A stretch of 49,935 nucleotides of DNA. Origin: CAJWPI01 sp964571215 (GTDB lineage Bacteria; Pseudomonadota; Gammaproteobacteria; Magnimaribacterales; Magnimaribacteraceae). A program made the translations under genes and the position numbers. Below are positions 42,226-49,477 of this stretch, piece after piece (within the stretch, counting starts at the first letter, position 1; the number at the start of each line of letters is the position of its first letter). Location: positions 1 through 49,935 of the forward strand of contig CAZMZZ010000006.1 of the NCBI GenBank assembly GCA_964571215.1. Direction: 5' to 3'. A model generated the notes under the pieces. The model did no database searches and was not told the DNA's origin. It worked only from the letters and a program-made list of their open reading frames with translations.

Positions 42226-42948
42226 TTAGTCTTCTTCTAAAGAAAGATAAATATTTGGCATTTTATAGAGTCCAGTCAGTCTCCTGTTTTTGTCTAGCCA
42301 AATTGCTGCTAATAAAGCCCCTCTAGAATAAATAGATCGATCATGAGCCTTATGAGAAATCTTTATTGTTTCGTCTTCATTAATAAAAGAAACAGTATGC
42401 TCACCAGGTATATTATCTTGTCTTATACTTTTTATTTCTATATTTAAGTCTTCAGATATCTGTTGTTTGATATAACTAGAGAGATCCTTTGAAGTTCCTG
42501 AAGGAGAATCTTTTTTGTCTTTATGGTGTTTCTCAACAATCTCAACTTTTGTATAAGCATCATTAAAAGCAAATTTATTTAAGGAAGAAAGCATATCTTT
42601 CAAAGTAGCTATACCTATACTTGTATTAGGTTCTAAGACTATGGGGATTTTATTAGAACAATCTCTGATAACTGCATATTGTTCTTCATTAAAACCTGTT
42701 GTTCCTATAACCATAGGAATATTGTGTTCTGTTGCTTTATTTAATACTTCAACAGTGTGAGATGTCTCAGAAAAATCTATTATTACAGATGAATCTTTAT
42801 TTCTTGTATCAGAAAGCTCCTCAAAAGGAATTATTTCTAGATTAGAAAATATTTCTTTAAATCTGACATCTTTCAAAGTGTTTTCTAAGGATTTACCCAT
42901 TTTTCCCGTTAATCCTGAAATAATTATTTTAATATCTTTTCTTTCCAT
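42226..42948 (-). CDS. dapB: 4-hydroxy-tetrahydrodipicolinate reductase
   Basis: DapB reduces hydroxytetrahydrodipicolinate to tetrahydrodipicolinate, the substrate of DapD. The Rossmann motif is IIISGLTGKMGKSLEN (about residues 8-23, the usual GxxGxMG). DFSETSHTVEVLNKA, PMVIGTTGFNEEQ and the catalytic VEIVEKHHKDKKDSPSGTS (His-His...Lys) are present. At 240 residues it is slightly shorter than E. coli (273). It is 2 nt downstream of dnaJ, so it belongs to the heat-shock transcript, as in pseudomonads. The carAB genes that often follow are absent. Confidence 0.95.
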   Translation of the reverse strand: MERKDIKIIISGLTGKMGKSLENTLKDVRFKEIFSNLEIIPFEELSDTRNKDSSVIIDFSETSHTVEVLNKATEHNIPMVIGTTGFNEEQYAVIRDCSNKIPIVLEPNTSIGIATLKDMLSSLNKFAFNDAYTKVEIVEKHHKDKKDSPSGTSKDLSSYIKQQISEDLNIEIKSIRQDNIPGEHTVSFINEDETIKISHKAHDRSIYSRGALLAAIWLDKNRRLTGLYKMPNIYLSLEED

Positions 42949-42950
42949 AC

Positions 42951-44072
42951 TTAATTACCATCAAAAAAAGATTTAACCTTACCAAACCAAGCTGAACTAA
43001 TTGGTGTATTTTTGTTTTCTTTTAAAGAAGAACCTAGTTCCTTTAATAAAGCCTTTTGCTTAGCATCAAGTTTCTGGGGGGTCTCTATGACCACTCTACA
43101 TAAAAGATCACCTATGGAACCACCTCGAACCTGGCCTACACCTTTTCCTTTTAATCTAAACAACTTTCCAGTCTGAGTTCCTTCTGGTATTTTAATTTTT
43201 ACTTTACCGTCTAAAGTAGGTATTTCAATCTCCCCTCCTAAAGAAGCCTCTACAAAGCTTATGGGTGCCTCACAATACAAATGTTTTCCATCCCTTTCAA
43301 AAACATCATGTGGAAGAACTTTTATCTGAACAAAAAGGTCTCCTGATGGACCTCCACTAAACCCTGATTCACCCTCCCCAGACAGCCTTATCCTATCACC
43401 TGTATCTACTCCTGAAGGAATTTTTACAGAAAGAGTCTTTTGCTTCTGTATTCTTCCCTCTCCTCTACAATTCGTGCAAGGACTAGTAATTATCTCTCCA
43501 CTACCCCCGCATTGCCTACAAGTTTGCGAAACGGAAAAAAATCCTTGTTGCATGCGTACTTGACCCTCACCATTACAAGATGGACACCTAGAAGGGTTTG
43601 TCCCCGGTTCAGCTCCGGATCCGGAGCAAGAAATACAAGTCTCTAGAGTTGGTATTCTTATCTTTTCAGTTACCCCCCTGACTGCATTCTCAAGAGAAAT
43701 AGTTAAGGAGTATTGAAGATCAGATCCTCTATTGGATCTCTGTCTTCTTCCAAAAGGATCATTGCCACCGAAAATATCACCGAAAATATCACCGAAAATA
43801 TCATTAAAAGCATCGGTAGCTGATCTTCCAGAACTAAAACCGGAAGCATCAACTCCCTGATGACCAAATTGGTCGTAAGCAGTTCTTTTTGAGGAGTCAG
43901 ATAGTATTTCGTAAGCTTCCGTAGCTTCTTTAAACTTCTCTGCAGCTGAAGCATCATCAGGATTTCTATCCGGATGATATTTCATCGCGAGCTTCCTATA
44001 GGCTTTCTTTAATTGTGCATCATCAGAGGTACGCTCTACTCCAAGTATCTCGTAATAATCTCTTTTTGTCAT
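42951..44072 (-). CDS. dnaJ: chaperone DnaJ
   Basis: DnaJ (Hsp40) delivers substrates to DnaK and stimulates its ATPase. The J domain occupies residues 1-70 with the HPD motif at 33-35 (KYHPDRNPDD). The Gly/Phe region (about 75-115) contains the repeat DIFGDIFGDIFG. Four zinc-binding CxxCxGxG motifs follow: CISCSGSG, CPSCNGEG, CRQCGGSG and CTNCRGEG. The client-binding C-terminal domains are present. The length is 373 (E. coli 376). AGGAAG immediately precedes the ATG, with a small hairpin at its edge. It is 52 nt downstream of dnaK. Confidence 0.97.
   Translation of the reverse strand: MTKRDYYEILGVERTSDDAQLKKAYRKLAMKYHPDRNPDDASAAEKFKEATEAYEILSDSSKRTAYDQFGHQGVDASGFSSGRSATDAFNDIFGDIFGDIFGGNDPFGRRQRSNRGSDLQYSLTISLENAVRGVTEKIRIPTLETCISCSGSGAEPGTNPSRCPSCNGEGQVRMQQGFFSVSQTCRQCGGSGEIITSPCTNCRGEGRIQKQKTLSVKIPSGVDTGDRIRLSGEGESGFSGGPSGDLFVQIKVLPHDVFERDGKHLYCEAPISFVEASLGGEIEIPTLDGKVKIKIPEGTQTGKLFRLKGKGVGQVRGGSIGDLLCRVVIETPQKLDAKQKALLKELGSSLKENKNTPISSAWFGKVKSFFDGN
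43768..43803. repeat. 12-bp tandem repeat (three copies) within dnaJ
   Basis: Three perfect head-to-tail copies of CCGAAAATATCA occur at 43768-43779, 43780-43791 and 43792-43803. On the coding (minus) strand they encode three Asp-Ile-Phe-Gly units in the Gly/Phe-rich linker. Perfect nucleotide identity suggests recent slippage. Confidence 0.9.
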
Positions 44073-44124
44073 CTTCCTGCATCAGGATGATACGGTAAAG
44101 AAACCTATGAATTGAATAAGTTAT

Positions 44125-46071
44125 TTAAGACTTACCTTCCTCTTTAGCTTCCTCTTGTTTATCTTCCTCTTTTACTTCTTCAAAATCTGCATCAACTGCT
44201 TCACTGTCAGAACTTGCTTCCTGATTCGCCTCAGCATCTGACCCTTCTGCTTTTTTAGCTTCTTCTTCGTAAAGTCTCTGAGCTAAAGGAGCAGAAGCCT
44301 CACTCAAGGCTCTAATTTTCTCATCAATCTTTTCTTTATCTTCAGACTTTAAAGCTTCTTCAAGCTCTTCAATTCCTTTTTCTATAGATTCCTTTTCCTG
44401 GTCCTGAACTTTCTCTTTGGCATCCTCGAGTGTTTTCTTACAGCTATGTACAAGATTTTCACCCATATTTTTTACTGTAACTAACTCTTCAAACTTTTTA
44501 TCATCTTCAGAGTGAGCTTCAGCATCCTTCACCATTTTTTCTATTTCTTCTTCTGATAATCCACTAGAAGCTTTTATCTCTATAGACTGCTCTTTGCCAG
44601 TAGCTTTATCTTTAGCGGAAACATTTAAAATCCCATTTGCATCTATATCAAAAGTTACTTCTATTTGAGGCATGCCTCTTGGAGCAGCAGGGATGTCAGT
44701 TAGATTAAATTGTCCTAAGGTCTTATTACCTGATGCCTGCTTTCTTTCTCCTTGAAGAACATGCACAGTAACGGCAGTCTGATTATCTTCTGCTGTAGAG
44801 AATATCTGAGATTTATTAGTTGGAATAGTTGTATTCTTATCTATTAAAGGTGTCATAACACCTCCCATAGTTTCAATCCCCAAAGTAAGAGGAGTAACAT
44901 CTAATAAAAGAACATCCGTTTTGTCTCCAGATAAAACTGCGCCTTGAATAGCTGCTCCTACAGCTACAGCTTCGTCAGGATTTATATCTTTTCTGGCTTC
45001 TTTTCCAAAAAATTCTTTTACTTTATCTTGTACTAGGGGCATTCTAGTTTGACCGCCAACTAGGATAACCTCTGAAACATCAGAAGGTTGCAATTTAGCG
45101 TCCTTAAGCGCAACTTTTAGAGGTTCTAAAGTTTTTTCTACAAGACCTCCAACAAGTGACTCTAGCTTTGCTCTAGTTAACTTATGAACGAAATGCTTTG
45201 GTCCAGAGGAATCAGCTGTTATATAAGGAAGGTTTATTTCAGTCTGTTGATTACTAGATAATTCAATTTTCCCTTTTTCCGCAGCTTCTTTTAATCTTTG
45301 TAAGGCTAAGGGGTCGCTGTGCAGATCTACTCCAGACTCATTCTTGAATTCTTCTGCTAAGTATTCGATTATAGCTAAATCAAAATCTTCTCCTCCTAGA
45401 AATGTATCTCCATTTGTAGAAAGAACTTCAAATTGGTGTTCTCCATCTACTTCTGCAATTTCAATAATAGAAATATCAAATGTACCTCCTCCAAGATCAT
45501 AAACTGCTATTTTTTGATCTCCTCTAGCCTTATCTAATCCATAAGCCAATGCAGCTGCTGTAGGTTCATTAATGATTCTTTTTACTTCCAATCCAGCTAT
45601 CTTTCCAGCATCTTTTGTAGCTTGCCTCTGAGAGTCATTAAAATAAGCTGGAACTGTTATGACAGCTTCTTTTACTTCCTGACCAAGGTAATCTTCTGCT
45701 GTTTTTTTCATCTTCTTCAATATTTCAGCTGAAACCTGTTGAGGAGCAATCTCTTTTCCATTAGCCTCAACCCAAGCATCTCCATTCTTTGCAGGAATGA
45801 TTTTATAAGGCACCATCTTAATATCTTTCTTTACCACCTCATCTTTATGCTTCCTGCCAATTAATCTCTTTATTGCATACAGGGTGCTTTCAGGGTTAGT
45901 CACTGCCTGCCTCTTAGCTGGCGCTCCAACAGTTAGTTCATCACCATAAGCTACTACTGAAGGCGTTGTTCTTGCACCCTCTGAATTCTCTATAACCTTA
46001 GGCTTATCAGCCTCCATGACTGAAACACACGAATTAGTAGTTCCTAAATCTATACCTATGACTTTAGCCAT
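44125..46071 (-). CDS. dnaK: molecular chaperone DnaK (Hsp70)
   Basis: DnaK is the ATP-driven chaperone for unfolded proteins. The 648 residues open with VIGIDLGTTNSCVSVMEAD. The ATPase domain also shows VITVPAYFNDSQRQATKDAG, NEPTAAALAYGLDK, AVYDLGGGTFDISIIEI and VILVGGQTRMPLVQ. The substrate domain begins after the linker DVLLLDVTPLTLGIE near residue 390, and the helical lid ends in an acidic, low-complexity tail (EEVKEEDKQEEAKEEGKS). It is in the order grpE-dnaK-dnaJ-dapB; the promoter is likely the RpoH site upstream of grpE. Two hairpins lie in the 65-nt gap after grpE. Confidence 0.98.
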   Translation of the reverse strand: MAKVIGIDLGTTNSCVSVMEADKPKVIENSEGARTTPSVVAYGDELTVGAPAKRQAVTNPESTLYAIKRLIGRKHKDEVVKKDIKMVPYKIIPAKNGDAWVEANGKEIAPQQVSAEILKKMKKTAEDYLGQEVKEAVITVPAYFNDSQRQATKDAGKIAGLEVKRIINEPTAAALAYGLDKARGDQKIAVYDLGGGTFDISIIEIAEVDGEHQFEVLSTNGDTFLGGEDFDLAIIEYLAEEFKNESGVDLHSDPLALQRLKEAAEKGKIELSSNQQTEINLPYITADSSGPKHFVHKLTRAKLESLVGGLVEKTLEPLKVALKDAKLQPSDVSEVILVGGQTRMPLVQDKVKEFFGKEARKDINPDEAVAVGAAIQGAVLSGDKTDVLLLDVTPLTLGIETMGGVMTPLIDKNTTIPTNKSQIFSTAEDNQTAVTVHVLQGERKQASGNKTLGQFNLTDIPAAPRGMPQIEVTFDIDANGILNVSAKDKATGKEQSIEIKASSGLSEEEIEKMVKDAEAHSEDDKKFEELVTVKNMGENLVHSCKKTLEDAKEKVQDQEKESIEKGIEELEEALKSEDKEKIDEKIRALSEASAPLAQRLYEEEAKKAEGSDAEANQEASSDSEAVDADFEEVKEEDKQEEAKEEGKS

Positions 46072-46089
46072 TTCTTATTCTCCAAATAC

Positions 46090-46129
46090 TAGATTATTAA
46101 ACATAATCTAAGAGATGGGGTTATCTCTT
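46090..46129 (-). other. two tandem hairpins between grpE and dnaK
   Basis: The stem TAGATTAT/ATAATCTA (8 bp, 46090-46110, loop of 5) is followed by AAGAGAT/ATCTCTT (7 bp, 46110-46129, loop of 6); they share base 46110. In the grpE-dnaK transcript they lie just upstream of the dnaK Shine-Dalgarno. They could act in mRNA processing, stability or partial termination. On the plus strand the second stem is followed by TTATTTTTT, but no plus-strand gene ends here. Confidence 0.55.
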
Positions 46130-46136
46130 TATTTTT

Positions 46137-46715
46137 TCAAGAGTTATTTTCTTTTTTTGAAATATCTGGTCTTTTTGAAACAACTACTTTAGCAGGCCTA
46201 AGTATCCTGTTGTGTATGGTAAAGCCTTTCTGTATTACTTCTATTACAGTATTTTCTTCTTTCTCTTTATCTTCAATAATAGAGATGGCTTCATGATGAT
46301 CAGGATTAAACGACTCTCCTTCAGGATTTACTGGTTCTATCCCTGCGCTCTGAAGAGAAGATTCGAAGCTTTTTAATGTAAGCTGTAAACCTTCAATTAT
46401 GATATCTGAAACTTTCTCTTTGCTGCAAGAATCTAATGCTCTCTCTAGATTATCACCTACTGTGAGGAATTCTCTAGCTAAAGATTCAACTCCGAAAAGT
46501 CTTGCTTTAGTGATCTCTTGGCTCGCCGATCTTCTAACATTCTGGAGTTCTGCTTGAGATCTCAAGAGTTGATCAGAAAGCTCTTCTACTTTAGTTAAGA
46601 GAGATTCTCCTTCAACTTCTTCACTTTCCTGATTCTTAAATAAAGCTGAATCTTGTGATTCTTGTTTTTGAACCTTGTCTTCCTTCAAATCTTTATCTTT
46701 TTTCTTCTTAGACAA
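46137..46715 (-). CDS. grpE: nucleotide exchange factor GrpE
   Basis: GrpE releases ADP from DnaK. The 192 residues have a charged disordered N terminus (KKKKDKDLKEDK), a long coiled coil (about 35-95, including LRSQAELQNVRRSASQEI) and the family segment FLTVGDNLERAL. The C-terminal beta domain has FNPDHHEAISI and IEVIQKGFTIHNRILRPAKV. The start is TTG, fixed by a strong AAGGAGG at 46721-46727, 5 nt upstream. It is the first gene of the heat-shock operon, with the RpoH-type promoter directly upstream. Confidence 0.96.
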   Translation of the reverse strand: MSKKKKDKDLKEDKVQKQESQDSALFKNQESEEVEGESLLTKVEELSDQLLRSQAELQNVRRSASQEITKARLFGVESLAREFLTVGDNLERALDSCSKEKVSDIIIEGLQLTLKSFESSLQSAGIEPVNPEGESFNPDHHEAISIIEDKEKEENTVIEVIQKGFTIHNRILRPAKVVVSKRPDISKKENNS

Positions 46716-46739
46716 TTTGTTCCTCCTTTGTAAAGTCCT

Positions 46740-46768
46740 TATATGGGGTCGGAGGAGAGGGTTTCAAG
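46740..46768 (-). promoter_or_regulatory. RpoH (sigma-32) heat-shock promoter of grpE-dnaK-dnaJ-dapB
   Basis: Read on the minus strand, CTTGAAA (46768-46762) is followed after a 13-bp spacer by CCCCATATA (46748-46740). This matches the known sigma-32 consensus (CTTGAAA, 11-15 bp, CCCCATnTa) at essentially every defined position. The transcript would begin about 15-20 nt before the grpE TTG, leaving just enough room for the Shine-Dalgarno. The -35 starts 6 nt after the fur stop codon. No CIRCE repeat is seen, so control by HrcA is not suggested. Confidence 0.9.
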
Positions 46769-46773
46769 AAGCT

Positions 46774-47187
46774 TTACTTCTTTTTCTTCAAAGGTTTTAC
46801 GTACAACACCATGTTATGATCAACTATCTCATAACCTCTGCTTTCAGCCACTTTAACTTGGAATTTCTCTATATCGTCGCAACTAAACTCAATAATCTCA
46901 CCTGACTCAACACAAATCATGTGATCATGATGAGTTGATGGAGTTAACTCATAAACAGCTCTTCCTTCTTCAAAATTATGCCTAATACAAATTCCAGCTT
47001 GCTCAAACTGGGTAAGAACTCTATAAACTGTTGCCAGACTAACCTCTTCTCCGGCCTTTGTTAATTCTCTATAAATATCTTCAGCAGATTTGTGAGATTT
47101 TTCAGAATACTCTAATAACTCTAGAATACGTAACCTAGGAAAGGTAACCTTCAGTCCTGCCTTCTTTAATTCTTCATCTTCTGTCAC
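46774..47187 (-). CDS. fur: ferric uptake regulator Fur
   Basis: Fur is an Fe(II)-dependent repressor of iron uptake. The 137 residues contain the winged-helix DNA-binding domain (VTFPRLRILELLE; the recognition part SLATVYRVLTQFEQAGI) and the regulatory-metal motif HHDHMICVESGEIIEF. The C terminus, VDHNMVLYVKP, is of the pseudomonad kind, without the C-terminal CxxC zinc site of E. coli; the usual second Cys after HHDHxxC is Ser here. It is divergent from bamE, as is usual in gammaproteobacteria. No clear Fur box is seen in the gap. Confidence 0.95.
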   Translation of the reverse strand: MTEDEELKKAGLKVTFPRLRILELLEYSEKSHKSAEDIYRELTKAGEEVSLATVYRVLTQFEQAGICIRHNFEEGRAVYELTPSTHHDHMICVESGEIIEFSCDDIEKFQVKVAESRGYEIVDHNMVLYVKPLKKKK

Positions 47188-47255
47188 AATTGCACTCTTT
47201 TCATTTAAGAAATGTTATTTTATCATTGAAAGACCTAACCTTCTTGAAGAAAACT

Positions 47256-47588
47256 ATGAAGTCCAGAAAAAAATATCTATCCTTTCTTATTGTTGTTCTC
47301 TTTTTTGGTTGCAGCATGCCTAAGATTTTTCAAGTTGTCGTTAATCAAGGCAATCTTGTTGATAAGGAAATGCTGGAAAAGCTTGAAGTAGGAATGACAG
47401 AATCTCAAGTTAAATATGTATTAGGAACTCCTTTAATAACAGATACTTTTAATGCAAACAGGTGGGATTACTATACTTCTGTTTCCCAAGGTAAGACGGT
47501 TTATACTGAAAGTAAGGTAACTCTTTATTTTGAAGAGGGGAAGCTACTTAAATGGAATGTGAAGCTTCCAGAGGAACCTTTTGAATAA
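47256..47588 (+). CDS. bamE: outer membrane protein assembly factor BamE (SmpA/OmlA lipoprotein)
   Basis: BamE is a small lipoprotein of the BAM complex that supports BamA and BamD. I place the start at the ATG at 47256, giving 110 residues with a lipoprotein signal peptide and lipobox LFFGC (Cys19). Conserved family segments follow: VVNQGNLVDKEMLEKLEVGM, QVKYVLGTPLITDTFN, RWDYYTSV and VTLYFEEGKLLKW. The frame is open back to 47190, but the extension would spoil the signal peptide. It is divergent from fur; its stop is 1 nt from the convergent transporter stop. Confidence 0.93.
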   Translation: MKSRKKYLSFLIVVLFFGCSMPKIFQVVVNQGNLVDKEMLEKLEVGMTESQVKYVLGTPLITDTFNANRWDYYTSVSQGKTVYTESKVTLYFEEGKLLKWNVKLPEEPFE

Positions 47589-47589
47589 T

Positions 47590-48954
47590 TTAAGTTACTA
47601 CACCTAGAAATACAGCTGAACAGAAAACAATTGATACCATCAGTGGAGAAATAAATCTCAATAAGAAAAACCAGACCCTTAGAATAAAAGTATTCTTTAA
47701 CTCTAACTCCTCTAAAACATTATTCTTTTTCATAACCCAACCAACAAAGATTGCTATGAAAATTCCCCCTAGGGGTAAAAGAACTTGGTTAGACAAAAAA
47801 TCCATAGAATCAAAAAAGTTTCTATTACCTAGTGGCGTGAAATCAGAAAGAATATTAAATGATAAAGCACTAAAAATTCCGAGAGTCCAAGCTATTAATC
47901 CAAGAATTCCTGAAGCTATATATCGGTTAGTCTTTAATGACTCTACTAACCATGCAACTCCAGGCTCTAGAAGAGAAATTGCTGAACTCAAAGCAGCTAT
48001 ACTTAATAGTACAAAAAACAATTTGCCAAATACTAAGCCTAAAGGCATGTTCGCAAAAGCCCAAGGTAAAGTTACAAAAACTAATCCAGGTCCTGATGCA
48101 GGCTCTAAAGCATTAGCAAAAACTATAGGAAAGATAGCTAATCCAGCTAGAATAGCTACAGTAGTGTCCAGGAAAGCAACAGAAAGTGCTGTGGAACCTA
48201 TGTTCTGCTTTGCTGGCATATAAGCTCCGTAGGCCATTATTGCTCCCATACCTAAACTTAGTGTGAAGAAGGCTTGACCAAGAGCTGCCAATACTACCGT
48301 CGCATTGATTTTAGAGAAGTCGGGTCTAAACAAGTATGTAATCCCCTCAAAGAAAGCTCCCGTTTGAGTAGCATAAATACATAAAAGAATAACAATAAGA
48401 AATAATAGAGGCATTAACCTATTTATCCATGCTTCTAAACCCTTTATTACTCCTCTAGCAACTATGAAAGCTGTAATAAAAATAAAAATACTATGGAAAA
48501 TTATTAGTTGACTTCCATCTTGCAAGAATAAATTAAATTTTTCACCATAATACTTAGCTGATTCTCCACCAAAATCTTCAAAGACATAAGAAATAGCCCA
48601 CCCTGCCGCTACACTATAAAAAGACAAAATTAGAAGTCCTGCTATGGCTCCCATTACTCCTAGAGCTTTCCATTGAGGAAATGTATTAGCTTCTTTTGCT
48701 AGATATTCCATAGAATTTGCCGGGCTGCTGCGTCCTCTCCTACCTATTAGGATCTCAGCAATCATTATTGGAACACCTATGAGTAATATGCAAATTAAAT
48801 AAACTAAGACAAATGCTCCTCCGCCATACTCACCAACCATATATGGAAATTTCCATATATTTCCTAATCCAACAGCTGACCCAGCTGCAGCAAGAATAAA
48901 AGTCCACCTGCCTGTCCAAGTGCCATGAATTGAAGTTCTATTAGTAGGTGCCAT
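47590..48954 (-). CDS. sodium:neurotransmitter symporter (NSS) family transporter
   Basis: This is a Na+-coupled amino-acid or solute symporter of the LeuT/NSS fold, 454 residues with about 11-12 helices. The diagnostic helix-1 motif is FILAAAGSAVGLGNIWKFPY then MVGEYGGGAF, containing the unwound G-N-I-W-K-F-P stretch of the sodium and substrate sites. VPIMIAEILIGRRGR and LSLGMGAIMAYGAYMP (helix 6 region) also match. The substrate (possibly amino acids) cannot be told. It overlaps the upstream membrane-protein gene by 14 nt. It occupies a site where rnfH/ratA are usually found between bamE and smpB. Confidence 0.92.
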   Translation of the reverse strand: MAPTNRTSIHGTWTGRWTFILAAAGSAVGLGNIWKFPYMVGEYGGGAFVLVYLICILLIGVPIMIAEILIGRRGRSSPANSMEYLAKEANTFPQWKALGVMGAIAGLLILSFYSVAAGWAISYVFEDFGGESAKYYGEKFNLFLQDGSQLIIFHSIFIFITAFIVARGVIKGLEAWINRLMPLLFLIVILLCIYATQTGAFFEGITYLFRPDFSKINATVVLAALGQAFFTLSLGMGAIMAYGAYMPAKQNIGSTALSVAFLDTTVAILAGLAIFPIVFANALEPASGPGLVFVTLPWAFANMPLGLVFGKLFFVLLSIAALSSAISLLEPGVAWLVESLKTNRYIASGILGLIAWTLGIFSALSFNILSDFTPLGNRNFFDSMDFLSNQVLLPLGGIFIAIFVGWVMKKNNVLEELELKNTFILRVWFFLLRFISPLMVSIVFCSAVFLGVVT

Positions 48955-49435
48955 CTTTTAAATAATTTGTTAATGGTTCTGAATAAGGATTTAACCAGAA
49001 GGTAAGCATGATGATTATACAGATACAAGCAATAACATTAATCTTATAGGTAAATTCTTCGAACCAGATAGGAAAGAACCTTTTAATCTTTTCTGGTATC
49101 TTCAAAAAGATTATAACCCAAAGACCTATTAAGCTCGTGGTTAAACCGAGGGGTGGATTATAAAAGTACGTAAGTAAAATGCCTAAACAGGTTAAAACGA
49201 AAATATAAATACAAAGATTTCTAAGGATAGAAGCATCAAAGTGAACTGATTGAGAATATAGAAAACCGAATAGATAACAAAAGATTGCATAAAGATAAAT
49301 GTGGAAAGTACTAGCCAGTATTATTGCCACACTATCAGAAGTAAACCAAACGCTAGCACTAAATAAAATAAGAGGAGTTAAAGCCATATAAAGCCTTCTT
49401 TTTAGATATGTTTCACTTAAATTATTGTTATCCAT
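48941..49435 (-). CDS. unrecognised integral membrane protein
   Basis: I do not recognise this protein. It has 164 residues from the ATG at 49435; an upstream TTG at 49447 would add four. Hydropathy by eye gives about five or six membrane segments: LILFSASVWFTSDSVAIIL, a stretch around HIYLYAIFCYLFGFLY, IYIFVLTCLGILLTYFY, LGLTTSLIGLWVIIFL and INVIACICIIIMLTFWL. The N terminus is polar (DNNNLSETYLKRRLYM). It overlaps the NSS transporter start by 14 nt and is likely cotranscribed and translationally coupled with it. A role as small partner of that transporter is only a guess. Confidence 0.75.
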   Translation of the reverse strand: MDNNNLSETYLKRRLYMALTPLILFSASVWFTSDSVAIILASTFHIYLYAIFCYLFGFLYSQSVHFDASILRNLCIYIFVLTCLGILLTYFYNPPLGLTTSLIGLWVIIFLKIPEKIKRFFPIWFEEFTYKINVIACICIIIMLTFWLNPYSEPLTNYLKDGTY

Positions 49436-49477
49436 AGGCAAAATCAAATATTCTACATCTTTATTAATAGCTTAATC

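Noticed and set aside
46110..46137. Hairpin followed by TTATTTTTT that looks like an intrinsic terminator on the plus strand
   Set aside because: No plus-strand gene ends here; the flanking genes are on the minus strand. Kept only as part of the grpE-dnaK hairpins.
46765..46785. AAGAAG/CTTCTT stem at the 3' end of fur as a terminator
   Set aside because: It overlaps the last Lys codons of fur and the sigma-32 -35 box and has no T-run on the minus strand; probably incidental.
47188..47255. Possible Fur box in the fur-bamE gap
   Set aside because: Only weak partial matches to the 19-bp inverted-repeat consensus; AT-rich DNA gives such matches by chance.
47190..47255. Longer bamE start at 47190
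   Set aside because: It would place 22 charged or polar residues before the lipoprotein signal peptide; the ATG at 47256 gives a normal signal and lipobox.
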